Positions 9,125-18,686 are shown, counted from the first letter of the stretch. The stretch is DNA of 64,000 nucleotides from Vulgatibacter incomptus_A (GCA_040391605.1 JBEBXK010000015.1:1-64000); one strand, 5' to 3'. A program made the numbers and translations. Notes: generated by a model from the sequence alone, not told the origin.

Positions 9125-9508
9125 TCAATGGAGAGCGTGCGGCTGGGTGAGGACGAACTCGGCGACGGCGGCGGCGAAGCTCACGCCGTTGGGCCGGACC
9201 ATCACGAACTCGCCCTTCATCGTGCCGATGGGCGTGGGCAGCGGCACCCAGCTCGTATACTCGAAGGTCTCGCCAGGGGCGAGGTGGGGCTGCTTGCCCA
9301 CGACGCCGTCGCCCTCGACCTCCTCCACGTGGCCGGCGCCGTCGGTGATGATCCACTTGCGGCGCAGGAGCTGCGCGGGCTGATCCCCTACGTTGGTGAT
9401 GCGCACGGTGTAGGTGAAGGCGAAGAGCCCCTTGGCTGCATCGCTGCGCTCGGTCCAGAACTCGGGGCGGACAATGACCCGGATCCCCTCGGTGGTGACT
9501 GTCGACAT
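9125..9508 (-). CDS. apaG: ApaG protein
   Basis: This is ApaG, 127 residues, the standard size, forming a single fibronectin-III-like beta fold. Matching motifs include FAFTYTVRITNVGDQPAQLLRR, KWIITDG, EVEGDGVVGKQPHLAPGE and FEYTSWVPLPTPIGTMKGEF. The ATG at 9508 follows a GAGGAG ribosome-binding site. ApaG is associated with cobalt/magnesium resistance and often sits near apaH or ksgA in other bacteria. Neither is present here, and the exact biochemical role is not settled. Confidence 0.93.
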   Translation of the reverse strand: MSTVTTEGIRVIVRPEFWTERSDAAKGLFAFTYTVRITNVGDQPAQLLRRKWIITDGAGHVEEVEGDGVVGKQPHLAPGETFEYTSWVPLPTPIGTMKGEFVMVRPNGVSFAAAVAEFVLTQPHALH

Positions 9509-9543
9509 GGCTCCTCGAATCGAATCAATGCGCGCGCATCCCC

Positions 9544-10443
9544 TTAGCGGAAGATGCCCTTGCGCTCCTGCAAACCCTGCCTCATCAGCCCTTCGACCGC
9601 GGCTTTGATCTGCTCGGCGGCCTCCCGCACCTTGGCCAGGTCCGCCGCGTCGGCGGGATCGTAGCGCTCGTGCACCGCGAGAGGCTCACCGTAATAGATC
9701 CGATAGCGAACGGGCAGCGGAAAGGGCGTCAGCGGTACCGGGATATAGGGTGCGCCGAAGTACCGGCCCAGCTTGCGCAGCTTGGTGAGCTGCGGCATCT
9801 GCTCCTCCGCGCCGACGATCGCCACTGGCACCACCGGGACTCGCAAACGGATCGCCAGGGCCGCGTGCCCGATCCGCCAATGCTGGAGCTGGTAGCGCTC
9901 GTAGAAGGGCTTGCCGATCCCCGGCACCCCTTCTGGGAAGATCATCACCAACTCGCCGGCATCCAGCAGGGCTTGAACGTTCTCCCTGGCGCCACCGACC
10001 ATCCCGCTGCGGGTGAAGAAGGTGCCGACGAAGGGGAGATCGGAGACGAAGAAGTCGCCCACGGGCCGCGCCACCCGACCCACGTTCCGCACCGCGTCCG
10101 CCCAGAGCATGGCGGCGTCGAAGGGCAGGGTCCCCGAGTGGTTGGCTGCCAGGATCGCCGGCCCCGAGCGGGGGACGTTCTCCGCCCCCCGAGAGATCAC
10201 CCGGAAGTAGCGCTCGTAGAACGGCTTGGCCAGGGCGAGGGCCAGGGCCACGTGGTCGGCGTTCAGGCCGAAGGAGTCGAAGCCTGTACCCGCGTCGTTT
10301 ACATTGAGTCCATCCACCCGCTCCCGCTCCTCGGGGGAGAGCAGGCGCTCCGCCAGGGCGAGCATCTTCTTGGAGAGGGGCGCCACGTTGATCCTTGCCG
10401 GTCTCACGCCGGGGGCGCGGCGAGCCGTCGATGCATCCGGCAC
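9544..10443 (-). CDS. PlsC-type (lyso)phospholipid acyltransferase
   Basis: An acyltransferase of 299 residues with a PlsC/LPLAT core at about residues 80-260. The active-site block is LAANHSGTLPFDAAM: the His and Asp are separated by six residues instead of the classical four, a spacing I recall from a known LPLAT subgroup. Further support is the acyl-acceptor block FPEGVPGIGKPF and VPVVPVAIVGAEE. The 80-residue N-terminal part is Arg- and Leu-rich and not recognised. The start is a GTG at 10443 and could lie further in. No membrane helix is obvious, so a peripheral inner-membrane enzyme of phospholipid remodelling is likely. Confidence 0.82.
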   Translation of the reverse strand: MPDASTARRAPGVRPARINVAPLSKKMLALAERLLSPEERERVDGLNVNDAGTGFDSFGLNADHVALALALAKPFYERYFRVISRGAENVPRSGPAILAANHSGTLPFDAAMLWADAVRNVGRVARPVGDFFVSDLPFVGTFFTRSGMVGGARENVQALLDAGELVMIFPEGVPGIGKPFYERYQLQHWRIGHAALAIRLRVPVVPVAIVGAEEQMPQLTKLRKLGRYFGAPYIPVPLTPFPLPVRYRIYYGEPLAVHERYDPADAADLAKVREAAEQIKAAVEGLMRQGLQERKGIFR

Positions 10444-10550
10444 CCGAGGCGGCCGGGGGTTGATGAACGAGCCAACGATCTACCACGTCGAGGGCGCCTT
10501 TGGGGACTCCTATGGCGGGGCGTCTTCCGGGCGATTAGAGTGCGAGGCCC

Positions 10551-10895
10551 ATGGACGAATCCCTCTTTCTACAGCGCGCAGACAAGACGTTCCGAGCCAT
10601 CGAGGATCTCCTCGAGCCCGTTGATCCGGATGACGTCGACTACGAGTTCTCCGGAGACGTGCTGCAGCTCAGCTTCGCCAATGGGGTGAAGTGCGTGATC
10701 AACACGCAGCGCCCCACCCGGCAGATCTGGCTGGCGGCCCGTGCGCAGGCCTGGCACTTCGCCTACGAAGAGGCGACCGGCCGCTGGATGGACGAGAAGG
10801 GCAGCGGCACGGAGCTTTTCTCCTGCATCGCCACCATCGTCGGCGAGGTCGCGGGGGTCGAGCTCGCCCTGCCGACCACGGCGGCCGAGCGATAA
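10551..10895 (+). CDS. cyaY: Iron donor protein CyaY (bacterial frataxin)
   Basis: A frataxin-family protein of 114 residues. The N-terminal helix is acidic (LLEPVDPDDVDYEFSGDVL), forming the iron-binding ridge. The conserved sheet follows: LQLSFANGVKCVINTQRPTR, QIWLAARAQAWHFAY (the hallmark QIWLA), then W and E-rich strands. It acts in the cytosol in iron-sulfur cluster assembly. It is one of few plus-strand genes here, convergent with ctaA, with a single base separating the two stop codons. Confidence 0.92.
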   Translation: MDESLFLQRADKTFRAIEDLLEPVDPDDVDYEFSGDVLQLSFANGVKCVINTQRPTRQIWLAARAQAWHFAYEEATGRWMDEKGSGTELFSCIATIVGEVAGVELALPTTAAER

Positions 10896-10896
10896 G

Positions 10897-11856
10897 CTAC
10901 GCGGAGAGCGCGGGCGCCTCTTCTTCCTCCGTCGCCACGTGGCGGGGGATCGGGGCGGAGAGGGTCGACGCCGAGAGCCAGACCAGGGCGATCCAGACGA
11001 GATCGGCGAGCAGCAGGTGGACGAGCTGCAGCCAGATCGGCGCCAGGAGCACCAGGTTCACCAAACCGGCCGCGAGCTGGATCACGAAGAGGCCGATCAG
11101 CACCAGACCGGCGACCCGTACGCCTCGCACAGGCCGCAGCGCCGCGGCGACGCCTGCCACCACCAGCAGCCACGCTCCGGTTCCCATCGCGAGGATCGGA
11201 TGGAGCACCCGCAGCCTGAGGAGGAAGTGAGCCGTCGACGAGATGTCCTGGGCGAAGCCCTCCCGCAGGGTCGTCGCAGGAAAGAGCGTATCTCCCAGCG
11301 CGGCGATCGCGCCGCTGGCGCCGAGGAGCAGCATCGCGGCGATCCCCAGCAACGACATCGCGCCCAGCGCCCCCTGATCCCGCAGCCGCAGCTTCCCGCC
11401 ACCGGACGCCCAGAAGATCGTGAGGGTCAGGGCTCCCACCAGCAGGAGGGTGTTCACCAGGTGGAGCACCATCGCCACGGCGCGGGCCACGCTGTCGTTG
11501 TCCTCGACCAGGCCGAGGAGGACCAGGCCTGCCCCGAGGAGCGCCTCCACGAGCATCAGGCCCAGGGAGAGATGCGCTCCGAACCTCGTGGGCTCGCCCT
11601 TCGCGTAGATCCGCCGAGCGAAGAAGACCAGGAGGACGACACCTATGAGGGCGAGGCCGCTGGTGAGGCGATGGCTGTACTCGATCAGGGTGGTGACGGT
11701 GGGATCGCGGGGCACGACCACGCCGTTGCACAGGGGCCAATGCGCGCCGCAGCCGGCGCCGGAGCCGGTGGCGCGCACGTAGGCGCCCCAGGCGATCACT
11801 CCGAGGTTGTAGAGGAGGTTCGCCACCGCGAAGCGGCGAAAGCCGCGCTCCGTCAC
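10897..11856 (-). CDS. ctaA: Heme A synthase (COX15/CtaA family)
   Basis: A polytopic inner-membrane protein of 319 residues with about eight helices arranged as two four-helix halves. It converts heme O to heme A for cytochrome oxidase. Family motifs are AWGAYVRATGSGAGCGAHWPLCNG near the N terminus with its conserved Cys pair, EYSHRLTSGLAL (heme-ligand His), MVLHLVNTLLLV, RVLHPILAMGTG and LVHLLLADLVWIAL in the second half. The GTG start at 11856 overlaps the TGA of the LysR gene (GTGA), so the two are translationally linked. No ctaB or oxidase subunits are in the window. Confidence 0.92.
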   Translation of the reverse strand: MTERGFRRFAVANLLYNLGVIAWGAYVRATGSGAGCGAHWPLCNGVVVPRDPTVTTLIEYSHRLTSGLALIGVVLLVFFARRIYAKGEPTRFGAHLSLGLMLVEALLGAGLVLLGLVEDNDSVARAVAMVLHLVNTLLLVGALTLTIFWASGGGKLRLRDQGALGAMSLLGIAAMLLLGASGAIAALGDTLFPATTLREGFAQDISSTAHFLLRLRVLHPILAMGTGAWLLVVAGVAAALRPVRGVRVAGLVLIGLFVIQLAAGLVNLVLLAPIWLQLVHLLLADLVWIALVWLSASTLSAPIPRHVATEEEEAPALSA

Positions 11857-12767
11857 TTGGATCCCCCCGCCGAGAGGATCTCGTTGGCGCCCTCGCCGCC
11901 GAAGACGTCGAGGAGCGCCTGGGCGGCGCGTGAGAGCGAGCGGCCTCGCCGGACCAACATCGCGATCGGTCGGGTGTACACGCCGTCCGCGATGGGGATG
12001 GCCACCAGGGTGCCGGTGGCGATCTCCGGCTGCACCGCGGCGCGGGGGAGGATCGAGACCCCCAGACCGATCTCCACCGCCCGCTTCACCGTCTCGATGT
12101 TGTCGAGCTCCATCCGCACTTCGACGGTCACGCCCTGATCCCGCAGGTGTTTGTCGACCGCGCGCCGGGTGGGGATGTCTCGCTCGAAGGCCACGAAGTT
12201 GATCCCGTCGAGGCGTGACAGCGGGATCTCCTTCTTGCGGGCGAGGGGGTGATCGGGCGGCACGGCTACGATCAGCCGATCTTCGCTGAAGGGGACCATG
12301 GCCAGCTCGCGCTTCTCCCTCGGATACGCGACCAGGCCCACGTCCGCGTCGCCGTTGGCGACGTCGTCGTAGACCTGATCGCTGCGGCGATACGCCACCC
12401 GCACCTTGACCCTGGGGAATTGGCGCATCAGCTCCTTGAGGTGCTGCTGGATCTCGTGGAGGCCCACCGAGTGGATCGTGGCCAGGGTGACCGCCCCCTC
12501 CGCCTCCAGGCTCTCCTCCCGCATCTGCGCCTCGAGCTCGTCGAAGCGCGCCAGCACCTCCAGCGACGCCTGATAGAGCGTCTCGCCTGCCTGGGTGGGC
12601 TGGATCGCCCGGGGCGCGCGGTCGAGGAGCTTTCGGTCGTAGCGCTTCTCCAGCGCGCGGATCTGCTGGGAGACCGCGCTCTGCGTCACGCGGTTGAGGC
12701 GGGCCGCCTTGGAGAAGGACTTCGACTCCACCACGTCACAGAACACTTTGAGTGTGTCGAGCTGCAC
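11853..12767 (-). CDS. LysR-family transcriptional regulator
   Basis: A LysR-type regulator of 304 residues. The N-terminal winged helix-turn-helix is clear (LDTLKVFCDVVESKSFSKAA, then VTQSAVSQQIRALEKRYDRKLLDR), followed by a linker helix and a periplasmic-binding-protein-like effector domain (about 90-295). It starts at a GTG (12767) with AAGGAG upstream. It lies between the creatininase-family gene (3-base gap) and ctaA (overlap), so this is an autoregulated-looking three-gene string rather than the usual divergent arrangement. Its effector is unknown. Confidence 0.9.
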   Translation of the reverse strand: MQLDTLKVFCDVVESKSFSKAARLNRVTQSAVSQQIRALEKRYDRKLLDRAPRAIQPTQAGETLYQASLEVLARFDELEAQMREESLEAEGAVTLATIHSVGLHEIQQHLKELMRQFPRVKVRVAYRRSDQVYDDVANGDADVGLVAYPREKRELAMVPFSEDRLIVAVPPDHPLARKKEIPLSRLDGINFVAFERDIPTRRAVDKHLRDQGVTVEVRMELDNIETVKRAVEIGLGVSILPRAAVQPEIATGTLVAIPIADGVYTRPIAMLVRRGRSLSRAAQALLDVFGGEGANEILSAGGSK

Positions 12768-12769
12768 GT

Positions 12770-13510
12770 CTACTCCTTCCGAGAGGCGAGGACCTCTTCT
12801 GCCACCTGCTGCGCGAGCTTCGTGAAGAGCGCGTCGCCCTCGGCTTCGGACGCTGCGGCGGGATCACCGAAGTACGCCCGCTCGCCTCCCAGCTCGAGGA
12901 AGGTCCTCGCCCCATCGCGGATCGCCTTGCCCAGATCGACGTGAAAGGGGTCGAGCGCCTGCCGATCCCGCCGCACGCGGGACGGATCGGCGGCCAGCAT
13001 CAGGGAGGTCTCGTACTGCCCCGCGTGGCTCCCGCCCCTGCAGAACTCTTCGCCCAACTCCAACGCCCAGGGCTTGCGCCGATGATCCGGGACGATCACC
13101 CGGGCCGGCTCCGCCCGCCTGGCGGCCCGATGCAGCGCCGCGAAGTGATCGGGCTCCAGATGATGATTCACCAACACCAGCGGCCGAAAGCCCTGCTCGT
13201 GGAGCGAGCGGGCCACGTCCACCACCAGCGCCTCCAGGGTCTCGGCGCCGATGGAGACGGTGCCCGTGAAGCCCTTGGCGAACTCGGTGACCCCATAGGC
13301 CAGGGCGGGGAAGACGATCGCCTGCCTCCCCGGCGCGAGGAGGGCCTGGGCGCGAAACGCCACCTCGGTGGCGATGGCCACGTCGGTGTCCAGCGGCAGA
13401 TGCGGCCCATGAGCCTCCGTGGATCCCACCGGGAGGAGCGCGACGGCCCCTCCCTCGGCGGCATCGCGGAGCTCTTCCCAGCTAAGATCGGCGGCAGCGA
13501 GACGTTTCAT
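12770..13510 (-). CDS. Creatininase-family amidohydrolase
   Basis: A metal-dependent amidohydrolase of 246 residues. Metal-binding motifs of the creatininase/MftE-like family are visible: VGSTEAHGPHLPLDTDVAIA near the N terminus (Glu, His, Asp ligands), VNHHLEPDH in the middle and GSHAGQYETSLML (His and Glu) later. Family members hydrolyse cyclic amides or process peptide cofactors; the substrate here is unknown. The frame is open upstream, but the family N terminus matches the ATG at 13510. It ends three bases before the LysR start. Confidence 0.85.
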   Translation of the reverse strand: MKRLAAADLSWEELRDAAEGGAVALLPVGSTEAHGPHLPLDTDVAIATEVAFRAQALLAPGRQAIVFPALAYGVTEFAKGFTGTVSIGAETLEALVVDVARSLHEQGFRPLVLVNHHLEPDHFAALHRAARRAEPARVIVPDHRRKPWALELGEEFCRGGSHAGQYETSLMLAADPSRVRRDRQALDPFHVDLGKAIRDGARTFLELGGERAYFGDPAAASEAEGDALFTKLAQQVAEEVLASRKE

Positions 13511-13632
13511 GGCAGCCGATCGGGTAACGCGCCTCGGGCCCCGAAGCAAGCCGAGTGTTTCGGCCGCGATCCGAGGCACTCCCTCGCTTCGCTGCCCTGG
13601 GAGGGCTCATCTCTGAGTCTGGTCAAAGACTC

Positions 13633-16554
13633 TCAGTTGCATTGCTCGGTGTAGCCCACCTCGATCCGGGTGCCGGCCGGGGGCTCGGCGCCGCGGGCGA
13701 AGGAGACGGTGTTGGTGGGGGCGTCATAGCGCCAGGTGGCCGGATCGGCTGGGCGTCCGTCGACGTTGACTCGGAGGCCGCTGGCGTCGGGACGGCCGCT
13801 GAGGAGGAAGGGGGCCGGCGGGGCGAAGATCCGATCGGCCATCTGGCGGAGGAGGGGCGCCCAATCCCTGGCGCATTCGGAGAGGGCGAAGCCGCCGGTG
13901 GCGCGGACCACCTCGAGATAGCGAAGGCCGACCGCCACCCCCTCCCTGCACTCCTCCGCGCCGGTATAGACGATCGCGTGGGCTACCGCCCCACCCCGCC
14001 CCTTGAGGGCGAGGAGGAAGTCGGCGTAGGTCTCGCTGGGGTAGCCCGATTTATCCTCGTCGTCGCTGACGAAGATCACGGCCAGCGACGAGTCTTCCCG
14101 TAGGAAGCCAGCGTTGTCCGCGCTGAGGAGCGGCTCGGAGAGGGCGAGGCGCATCGCCTCCAGGCCCTGCTCCAGCTCGTGGCAGTAGCCCACCTGGGTG
14201 TTGTCTCCCAATACAGCGGCGGCGTTGGGCGTGGCGCCCGTGACGATCCGCGGCCGCGAGCCATCCACAGGGAAGAACCTGCCGGCCTCCGCGCCCTGCG
14301 CGCCGCCGGGGCAGACGAACTTCGGCGCCGGGGCCACGGTGATGCCGGTGGAGGTCACCGCGAAGTGCGCGTCCACGCCGCGCCGCCGCGCCTCGTCGAC
14401 GAGCACGGGGGCGGCGGCTCGCAGCCGGGACTGCTCCTCCACCAACGAGCTCGAGTTATCGACCACCAGGAGCACGTCCGCCGCGCCCCGGGACCGCTGC
14501 ACGAAGTTGTCGACGATCCACCCCTCGCGCAGCAGCTCGCCGACGAGGGGCACCGTCAGGGGATGCGTCCGGCTCCCTTCGTAGACCTGCAGCGGCGCGG
14601 ATGTGATCCCCTGTACGCCGGTGTTCCATCGAACGTGTACATCGAAGCTGCGCAGCGAGCCCAGGGCGAAGGGCGTGCGGGGCCTCCCGGCGACGGTGAA
14701 GTCCGCGTCGCTGGCCTGTGCGCCGATGTCGATGGCGCGGATGTCCACCGGCCCCTGGCAAGTGTTCGTGAAGCGCACGGTTCGTTCATGGGTCCCGCAG
14801 CCGTTGGCGTCGGTGCCGAAGTCCACGAAGTTGGGATCGGCCTGGAGGCAGCCATCCTCGCTATAGGCCCGCAGCCCCACGGTGTAGCGCTGGAGGCCGG
14901 CGTTCACGGCGAAGAGCTCGAGCTCCCCCACGTGAGCGCCGCTGCCGGCCCCCGCCGCCCTGGGATCGAAGCGGACCATCCAGCCGAACCAGCTCTGCCC
15001 TCGGATCAGGAAGCTGGCCACGGGCTCGGTGCTGAAGGCAGGATCCGATCCCGGGGCGATCTGGAGGTTCCTCATGATGCAGGTCTCCCGCCCCGGATTC
15101 TCGATCTTGAAGGAGAGGGTCCCGCCCCACCCTTCCGGGAACGAGCCGAAGTCCAAGTCCGAGGGGGTCACGATCAGATCGCTGCACGGCTTCGCCGCGA
15201 AGGCGCTGCCGATCATCGGGATCCGCACCTCGGGGACCAAGAGGTCGTTGGAAACCACAACCAGCTCGGCGTGGTCGTCGGCAGCGACGAAGAGAGGCTC
15301 GTAGCCGATGGTGACCCGATCCTGGGTGCCGGCCACCAGGGTGACGGGATGTGCCACCAGATCGCGGTCTACGCCAAAGGGCGCGCCGGCAGGGTTCTCC
15401 ACGCGGATCTCCAGGATCTCCAGGGGCGGGGCCGCCACGTCGGCGCCGGCGTTCACGATGATCAGCGGGAGCTGCGCCCTGGCGCCGATCGGCACCGAGC
15501 CGAAGGCCAGACCTGGCGGCGCCACCTGGATCTGCGGGCCGCCGCCGTGGCCGAAGAGGTGGACCCGCCGCAGGGGCGACCGCTGGGAGGTCGAGGCGAT
15601 CTCCACCCAATCCTCGTCGTAGCTCACCTCGGTGGGGAGGAAGGAGACCTCCATGACGATGGCCTGATCGGGTTGGAGGACGCCGACGAAGGGCTCGAGG
15701 CCGAAGGCGGGTCTGCCTGGCACCAGCTCCATCGAGAAGATCTCCACCGGCTGTGAGCTCACGTTGGTGATGGTGAATTCGCGGTGGACGATCCTCTCGA
15801 TGGGCACCCAGCCGAAGTCGATCTCCGGGGGGACGATCTCCAGGGCCTCGTCGATGCCGAAGCCTGTGATCGGCACCAGCACCGAGTCGCAGATCGGGCA
15901 CGGGCGGATCGAGATCAGACCGTCGGCGGGGCCAAGGCGATTGGGCCGATAGCTCACCTCGATCTCGGTCAGGCGGTTGGGGCCCACCGACGCCGTTCCG
16001 TCGGGCTCGATCGAGAATTGGGGATCGCCGGTTCGAAACAGCTCCACCTGCACCGGGATGTCGAAGCCGTTGTTCAGGGTGAGGGGGAGGGTCACGGTGA
16101 TCCCCAACTCGACCTTGCCGAAGTCCAGCGCCGCCGGGCTCGTCATGAGCCTGGGCCGGACGCCGATCCCCGTGACGGGGACCTGGATCACCTCCTGGCG
16201 GGGATCGTCGGTGCGCAGCTCCAGGACCCTCTCGAGGACCGCCTCCTTATCCGGCGTGAAGCGCACCTCGATCCTGGTGCTCTGGCCTTCGCGCAGATGC
16301 TCCCTGCCGATGTTCTCTACCTCGAAGTCCTCCCCCTCCCCCTCGATGGTGTGCTCGAGGATCGTCAGAGGCGCGTGGCCGCCGTTGCGAACGGTGACGG
16401 TGCGGGCGACCGTGGCGCCCAGCCCCACCCTGCCGAAGTCCAGCGCCGACGGCCCCGCCAGCGCCAGGCCGTCGACCTCGCGCAGCGTGTCCGTCCCGCC
16501 GCAACCCGCAGCGAGCCAGCAGAGCGCAAGGAGGGAGACCACGAGCTTCCGCAT
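13633..16554 (-). CDS. Large ASH-repeat / von Willebrand A surface lipoprotein
   Basis: A secreted lipoprotein of 973 residues. The signal peptide MRKLVVSLLALCWLAAGC ends in a lipobox with Cys18. The next ~650 residues are a tandem series of ASH/HYDIN-like (choice-of-anchor D) beta domains, recognisable by the recurring LDFG-V-LG...L-I-N-G pattern (LDFGRVGLGA, LDFGKVELGI, IDFGWVPIER, LAFGSVPIGA, LDFGSFPEGW, VDFGTDANGC). A vWA domain follows, with the MIDAS start DNSSS at 699-703 and an IFVSDDEDKSG strand, and a short beta tail. The ATG at 16554 has AAAGG upstream. It is probably a surface adhesion or scaffold protein; its partner is unknown. Confidence 0.85.
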   Translation of the reverse strand: MRKLVVSLLALCWLAAGCGGTDTLREVDGLALAGPSALDFGRVGLGATVARTVTVRNGGHAPLTILEHTIEGEGEDFEVENIGREHLREGQSTRIEVRFTPDKEAVLERVLELRTDDPRQEVIQVPVTGIGVRPRLMTSPAALDFGKVELGITVTLPLTLNNGFDIPVQVELFRTGDPQFSIEPDGTASVGPNRLTEIEVSYRPNRLGPADGLISIRPCPICDSVLVPITGFGIDEALEIVPPEIDFGWVPIERIVHREFTITNVSSQPVEIFSMELVPGRPAFGLEPFVGVLQPDQAIVMEVSFLPTEVSYDEDWVEIASTSQRSPLRRVHLFGHGGGPQIQVAPPGLAFGSVPIGARAQLPLIIVNAGADVAAPPLEILEIRVENPAGAPFGVDRDLVAHPVTLVAGTQDRVTIGYEPLFVAADDHAELVVVSNDLLVPEVRIPMIGSAFAAKPCSDLIVTPSDLDFGSFPEGWGGTLSFKIENPGRETCIMRNLQIAPGSDPAFSTEPVASFLIRGQSWFGWMVRFDPRAAGAGSGAHVGELELFAVNAGLQRYTVGLRAYSEDGCLQADPNFVDFGTDANGCGTHERTVRFTNTCQGPVDIRAIDIGAQASDADFTVAGRPRTPFALGSLRSFDVHVRWNTGVQGITSAPLQVYEGSRTHPLTVPLVGELLREGWIVDNFVQRSRGAADVLLVVDNSSSLVEEQSRLRAAAPVLVDEARRRGVDAHFAVTSTGITVAPAPKFVCPGGAQGAEAGRFFPVDGSRPRIVTGATPNAAAVLGDNTQVGYCHELEQGLEAMRLALSEPLLSADNAGFLREDSSLAVIFVSDDEDKSGYPSETYADFLLALKGRGGAVAHAIVYTGAEECREGVAVGLRYLEVVRATGGFALSECARDWAPLLRQMADRIFAPPAPFLLSGRPDASGLRVNVDGRPADPATWRYDAPTNTVSFARGAEPPAGTRIEVGYTEQCN

Positions 16555-16830
16555 GCCCAGCCTTTCCCAACCAGCGGACCCATCCCCGAACCCGGACGAG
16601 CGGCGACTGCCGTTCTCCGCTGATCGCAAAGCTAGGAAGCGTGGGCGCCGAGGGAAAGACGCCATTGGGACGAAGACGCCCCCTTCCGCGCTGACGCGCG
16701 AGGGCGCGCGAAGCGCTCGCCAACGCGGGAGAGACGCCGCGGGCCCATCAGCGCATACGCCGCACGAGAGCGCCCCTCGTCGGGTCGATGAATGAGTAAT
16801 CGCCCCCCGCAGGGAGACGAGCCGAGTCTC

Positions 16831-18483
16831 TCAGCTCGCGCTTCGTGCGAGGGCGCCCTCCGCCTCGATTCCGCGGAGGGCGGATTTGAGGATCTTGCCG
16901 CGATCGCTCTTGGGGAGGCTGTCTCGAAAGACCACCTGCCTGGGGTACTTCCAGGGCTGGAGCTTCTCCTTGGCCAGGGCCTGCAGCGCCTTGGCCAACT
17001 CGTCGCCGGGGGCGTGGCCGTCTCGAGGCACCACGAAGGCCCGCGGCTTCTCCAGGCCCTCCTCGTCCAAAAAGCCCACCACCGCCACCTCCAGCACCGA
17101 AGGGTGGCCCAGGAGCACGTTCTCCACCTCGATCGGGGCCAGGAAGCGCCCACCCACCTTGAGGAGATCGTCGGTGCGGCCGCCGTACCAGAACCATCCG
17201 TCCGGATCGCGGCGGAACTTGTCGGCGGAGACGAACCACTCGCCGCGGAAGGCCTCCCGGCTCGCCTGGGTGCGCATGAAATATCCCAACCCCATCGAGG
17301 TGCCGCGGATCCACAGCGAGCCCAACTCCCCGTCGGGGAGCTCCCGCCCCTCGTCGTCGCAGATCTTCGCATCGTAGCCCTCGACCACCTTGCCGAGGGA
17401 GCCCGCCTTCACGTCGCTGGGGCGGTTGGAGACATAGACGTGGAAGAGCTCCGCCGAGCCGATCCCGTCCAGGACCTCATGGCCGAACTTCTCCGCGTAG
17501 CGGGCGTGGAGCTCGGCGGGCAGCGCCTCGCCGGCGCTGGTGGTGATCCGCAGCTTCGACCAATCGAAGCGGCCGTCCTCGCAGTCCAGGTGGATCATCC
17601 CGTTGAGCATCGTCGGCACGCTGCAGAGGATCGTCGCCTGCCGCCGGCTGATCTCCTCGAGCACCCGCTCGGGACTGCTCTTCTCGGCGAAGAGCGCCAC
17701 CGTCGCTCCCACCCGAAACGGGAAGAGGAGGTTGGTGCCGAGGGCGTAGCCGAAGAAGAGCTTGGGAACACCCACCGTGACATCGTCCGGGCGCACGCCG
17801 AGGACGGGCAGCCCGTAGGTGTGGGTGTTGTAGAGAAAGTCCACATGGCGATGGACCACCGCCTTGGGGAAGCCTGTGGAGCCGCTGGTGTAGAGCATCA
17901 CCCCCACGTCTTCCGCCAGGGTGTCAGCCGGCTCGTGGAGGGCGGAGAGGCCGGGCGCCTCGCTCTCCCAGCGTACGGTCCGAGGCGGCGACAGGCGCGC
18001 CCGCAGCGCACCACCCTCTCCCTCCCAACGCGCGGCGCGGGCCTTGGGTGCCGGCGCAGGCTCACCCCGGCACAAGATCGCGCCCTTGAGCCAGCGCGCC
18101 TTGCCGAGATCGAGGGTGGCCCCCGAGAGGCGCTCCTCCGCCACCACGATCCGGGAGCGGGTGTACTCGAGGTAGTAGTCGAGCTCTTCCGCCTTGCACT
18201 CCGGATTCACCGCGGAGACCACCGCCCCCATCCGCACGGCGGCGAACCAGAACCAGACGAACTCGGGGTGGTCGGAGAGGATCAGGAGCACGCGCTGCTC
18301 CCGCTCGAGGCCCATCCGCTCCAGGAGGTTCGCGGCCTTGCAGACGTTCTCCAGGACCTGGGCGTAGGTGTAGCGCTCGTCGCGGTAGAGGAGCGCCACG
18401 CGATCGCCGCGGCCCTCCTGCACGTTGCGATCTACGTATTCCACGCAGAGGTTCAGCGCCTCGGGAAACTCCAGCTCTTCCAT
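16831..18483 (-). CDS. Benzoate/2-aminobenzoate-type CoA ligase
   Basis: An acyl-adenylate/CoA ligase of 550 residues. The P-loop is MLYTSGSTGFPKAV, the A5-type motif is GIGSAELFHVYVSN, A7/A8 are WYGGRTDDLLKVGGRFLAP and the catalytic Lys is in SDRGKILKSAL. The segment VPKLFFGYALGTNLLFPF is typical of benzoate-CoA ligase-family enzymes rather than fatty-acid ligases. The ATG at 18483 follows AGAGGA. It is the last gene of the minus-strand cluster with SDR, RidA, enoyl-CoA hydratase and acyl-CoA dehydrogenase, which points to activation of an aromatic acid, possibly 2-aminobenzoate. The substrate is inferred. Confidence 0.85.
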   Translation of the reverse strand: MEELEFPEALNLCVEYVDRNVQEGRGDRVALLYRDERYTYAQVLENVCKAANLLERMGLEREQRVLLILSDHPEFVWFWFAAVRMGAVVSAVNPECKAEELDYYLEYTRSRIVVAEERLSGATLDLGKARWLKGAILCRGEPAPAPKARAARWEGEGGALRARLSPPRTVRWESEAPGLSALHEPADTLAEDVGVMLYTSGSTGFPKAVVHRHVDFLYNTHTYGLPVLGVRPDDVTVGVPKLFFGYALGTNLLFPFRVGATVALFAEKSSPERVLEEISRRQATILCSVPTMLNGMIHLDCEDGRFDWSKLRITTSAGEALPAELHARYAEKFGHEVLDGIGSAELFHVYVSNRPSDVKAGSLGKVVEGYDAKICDDEGRELPDGELGSLWIRGTSMGLGYFMRTQASREAFRGEWFVSADKFRRDPDGWFWYGGRTDDLLKVGGRFLAPIEVENVLLGHPSVLEVAVVGFLDEEGLEKPRAFVVPRDGHAPGDELAKALQALAKEKLQPWKYPRQVVFRDSLPKSDRGKILKSALRGIEAEGALARSAS

Positions 18484-18660
18484 CGCTCTTCCTCTCTCTC
18501 GTTCAGAGGTCAGCTCGCATGCGGCGAGACTACCGCAGCATCGACCCGCCTGTCGGCCCAGAGCCCGCAAGAAAATTGCCCCGGCCAAGTCGGACGCGAT
18601 TCTTTCACCCGCGCGGCGCGCGGAGGGCTCGCTCCAGCTTCAACCGCCTCCCACTCGCAA

Positions 18661-18686
18661 GAGCTCGTGAAGGCCCTCACGAGCTC
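18661..18686. repeat. Perfect inverted repeat between the dehydrogenase and CoA-ligase genes
   Basis: Arms GAGCTCGTGA (18661-18670) and TCACGAGCTC (18677-18686) are exact complements around a 6-base loop. It lies in the 232-base gap between the acyl-CoA dehydrogenase stop and the CoA-ligase start. No T-run follows on either strand, so an operator or an attenuating/processing hairpin fits better than a simple terminator. Confidence 0.5.
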
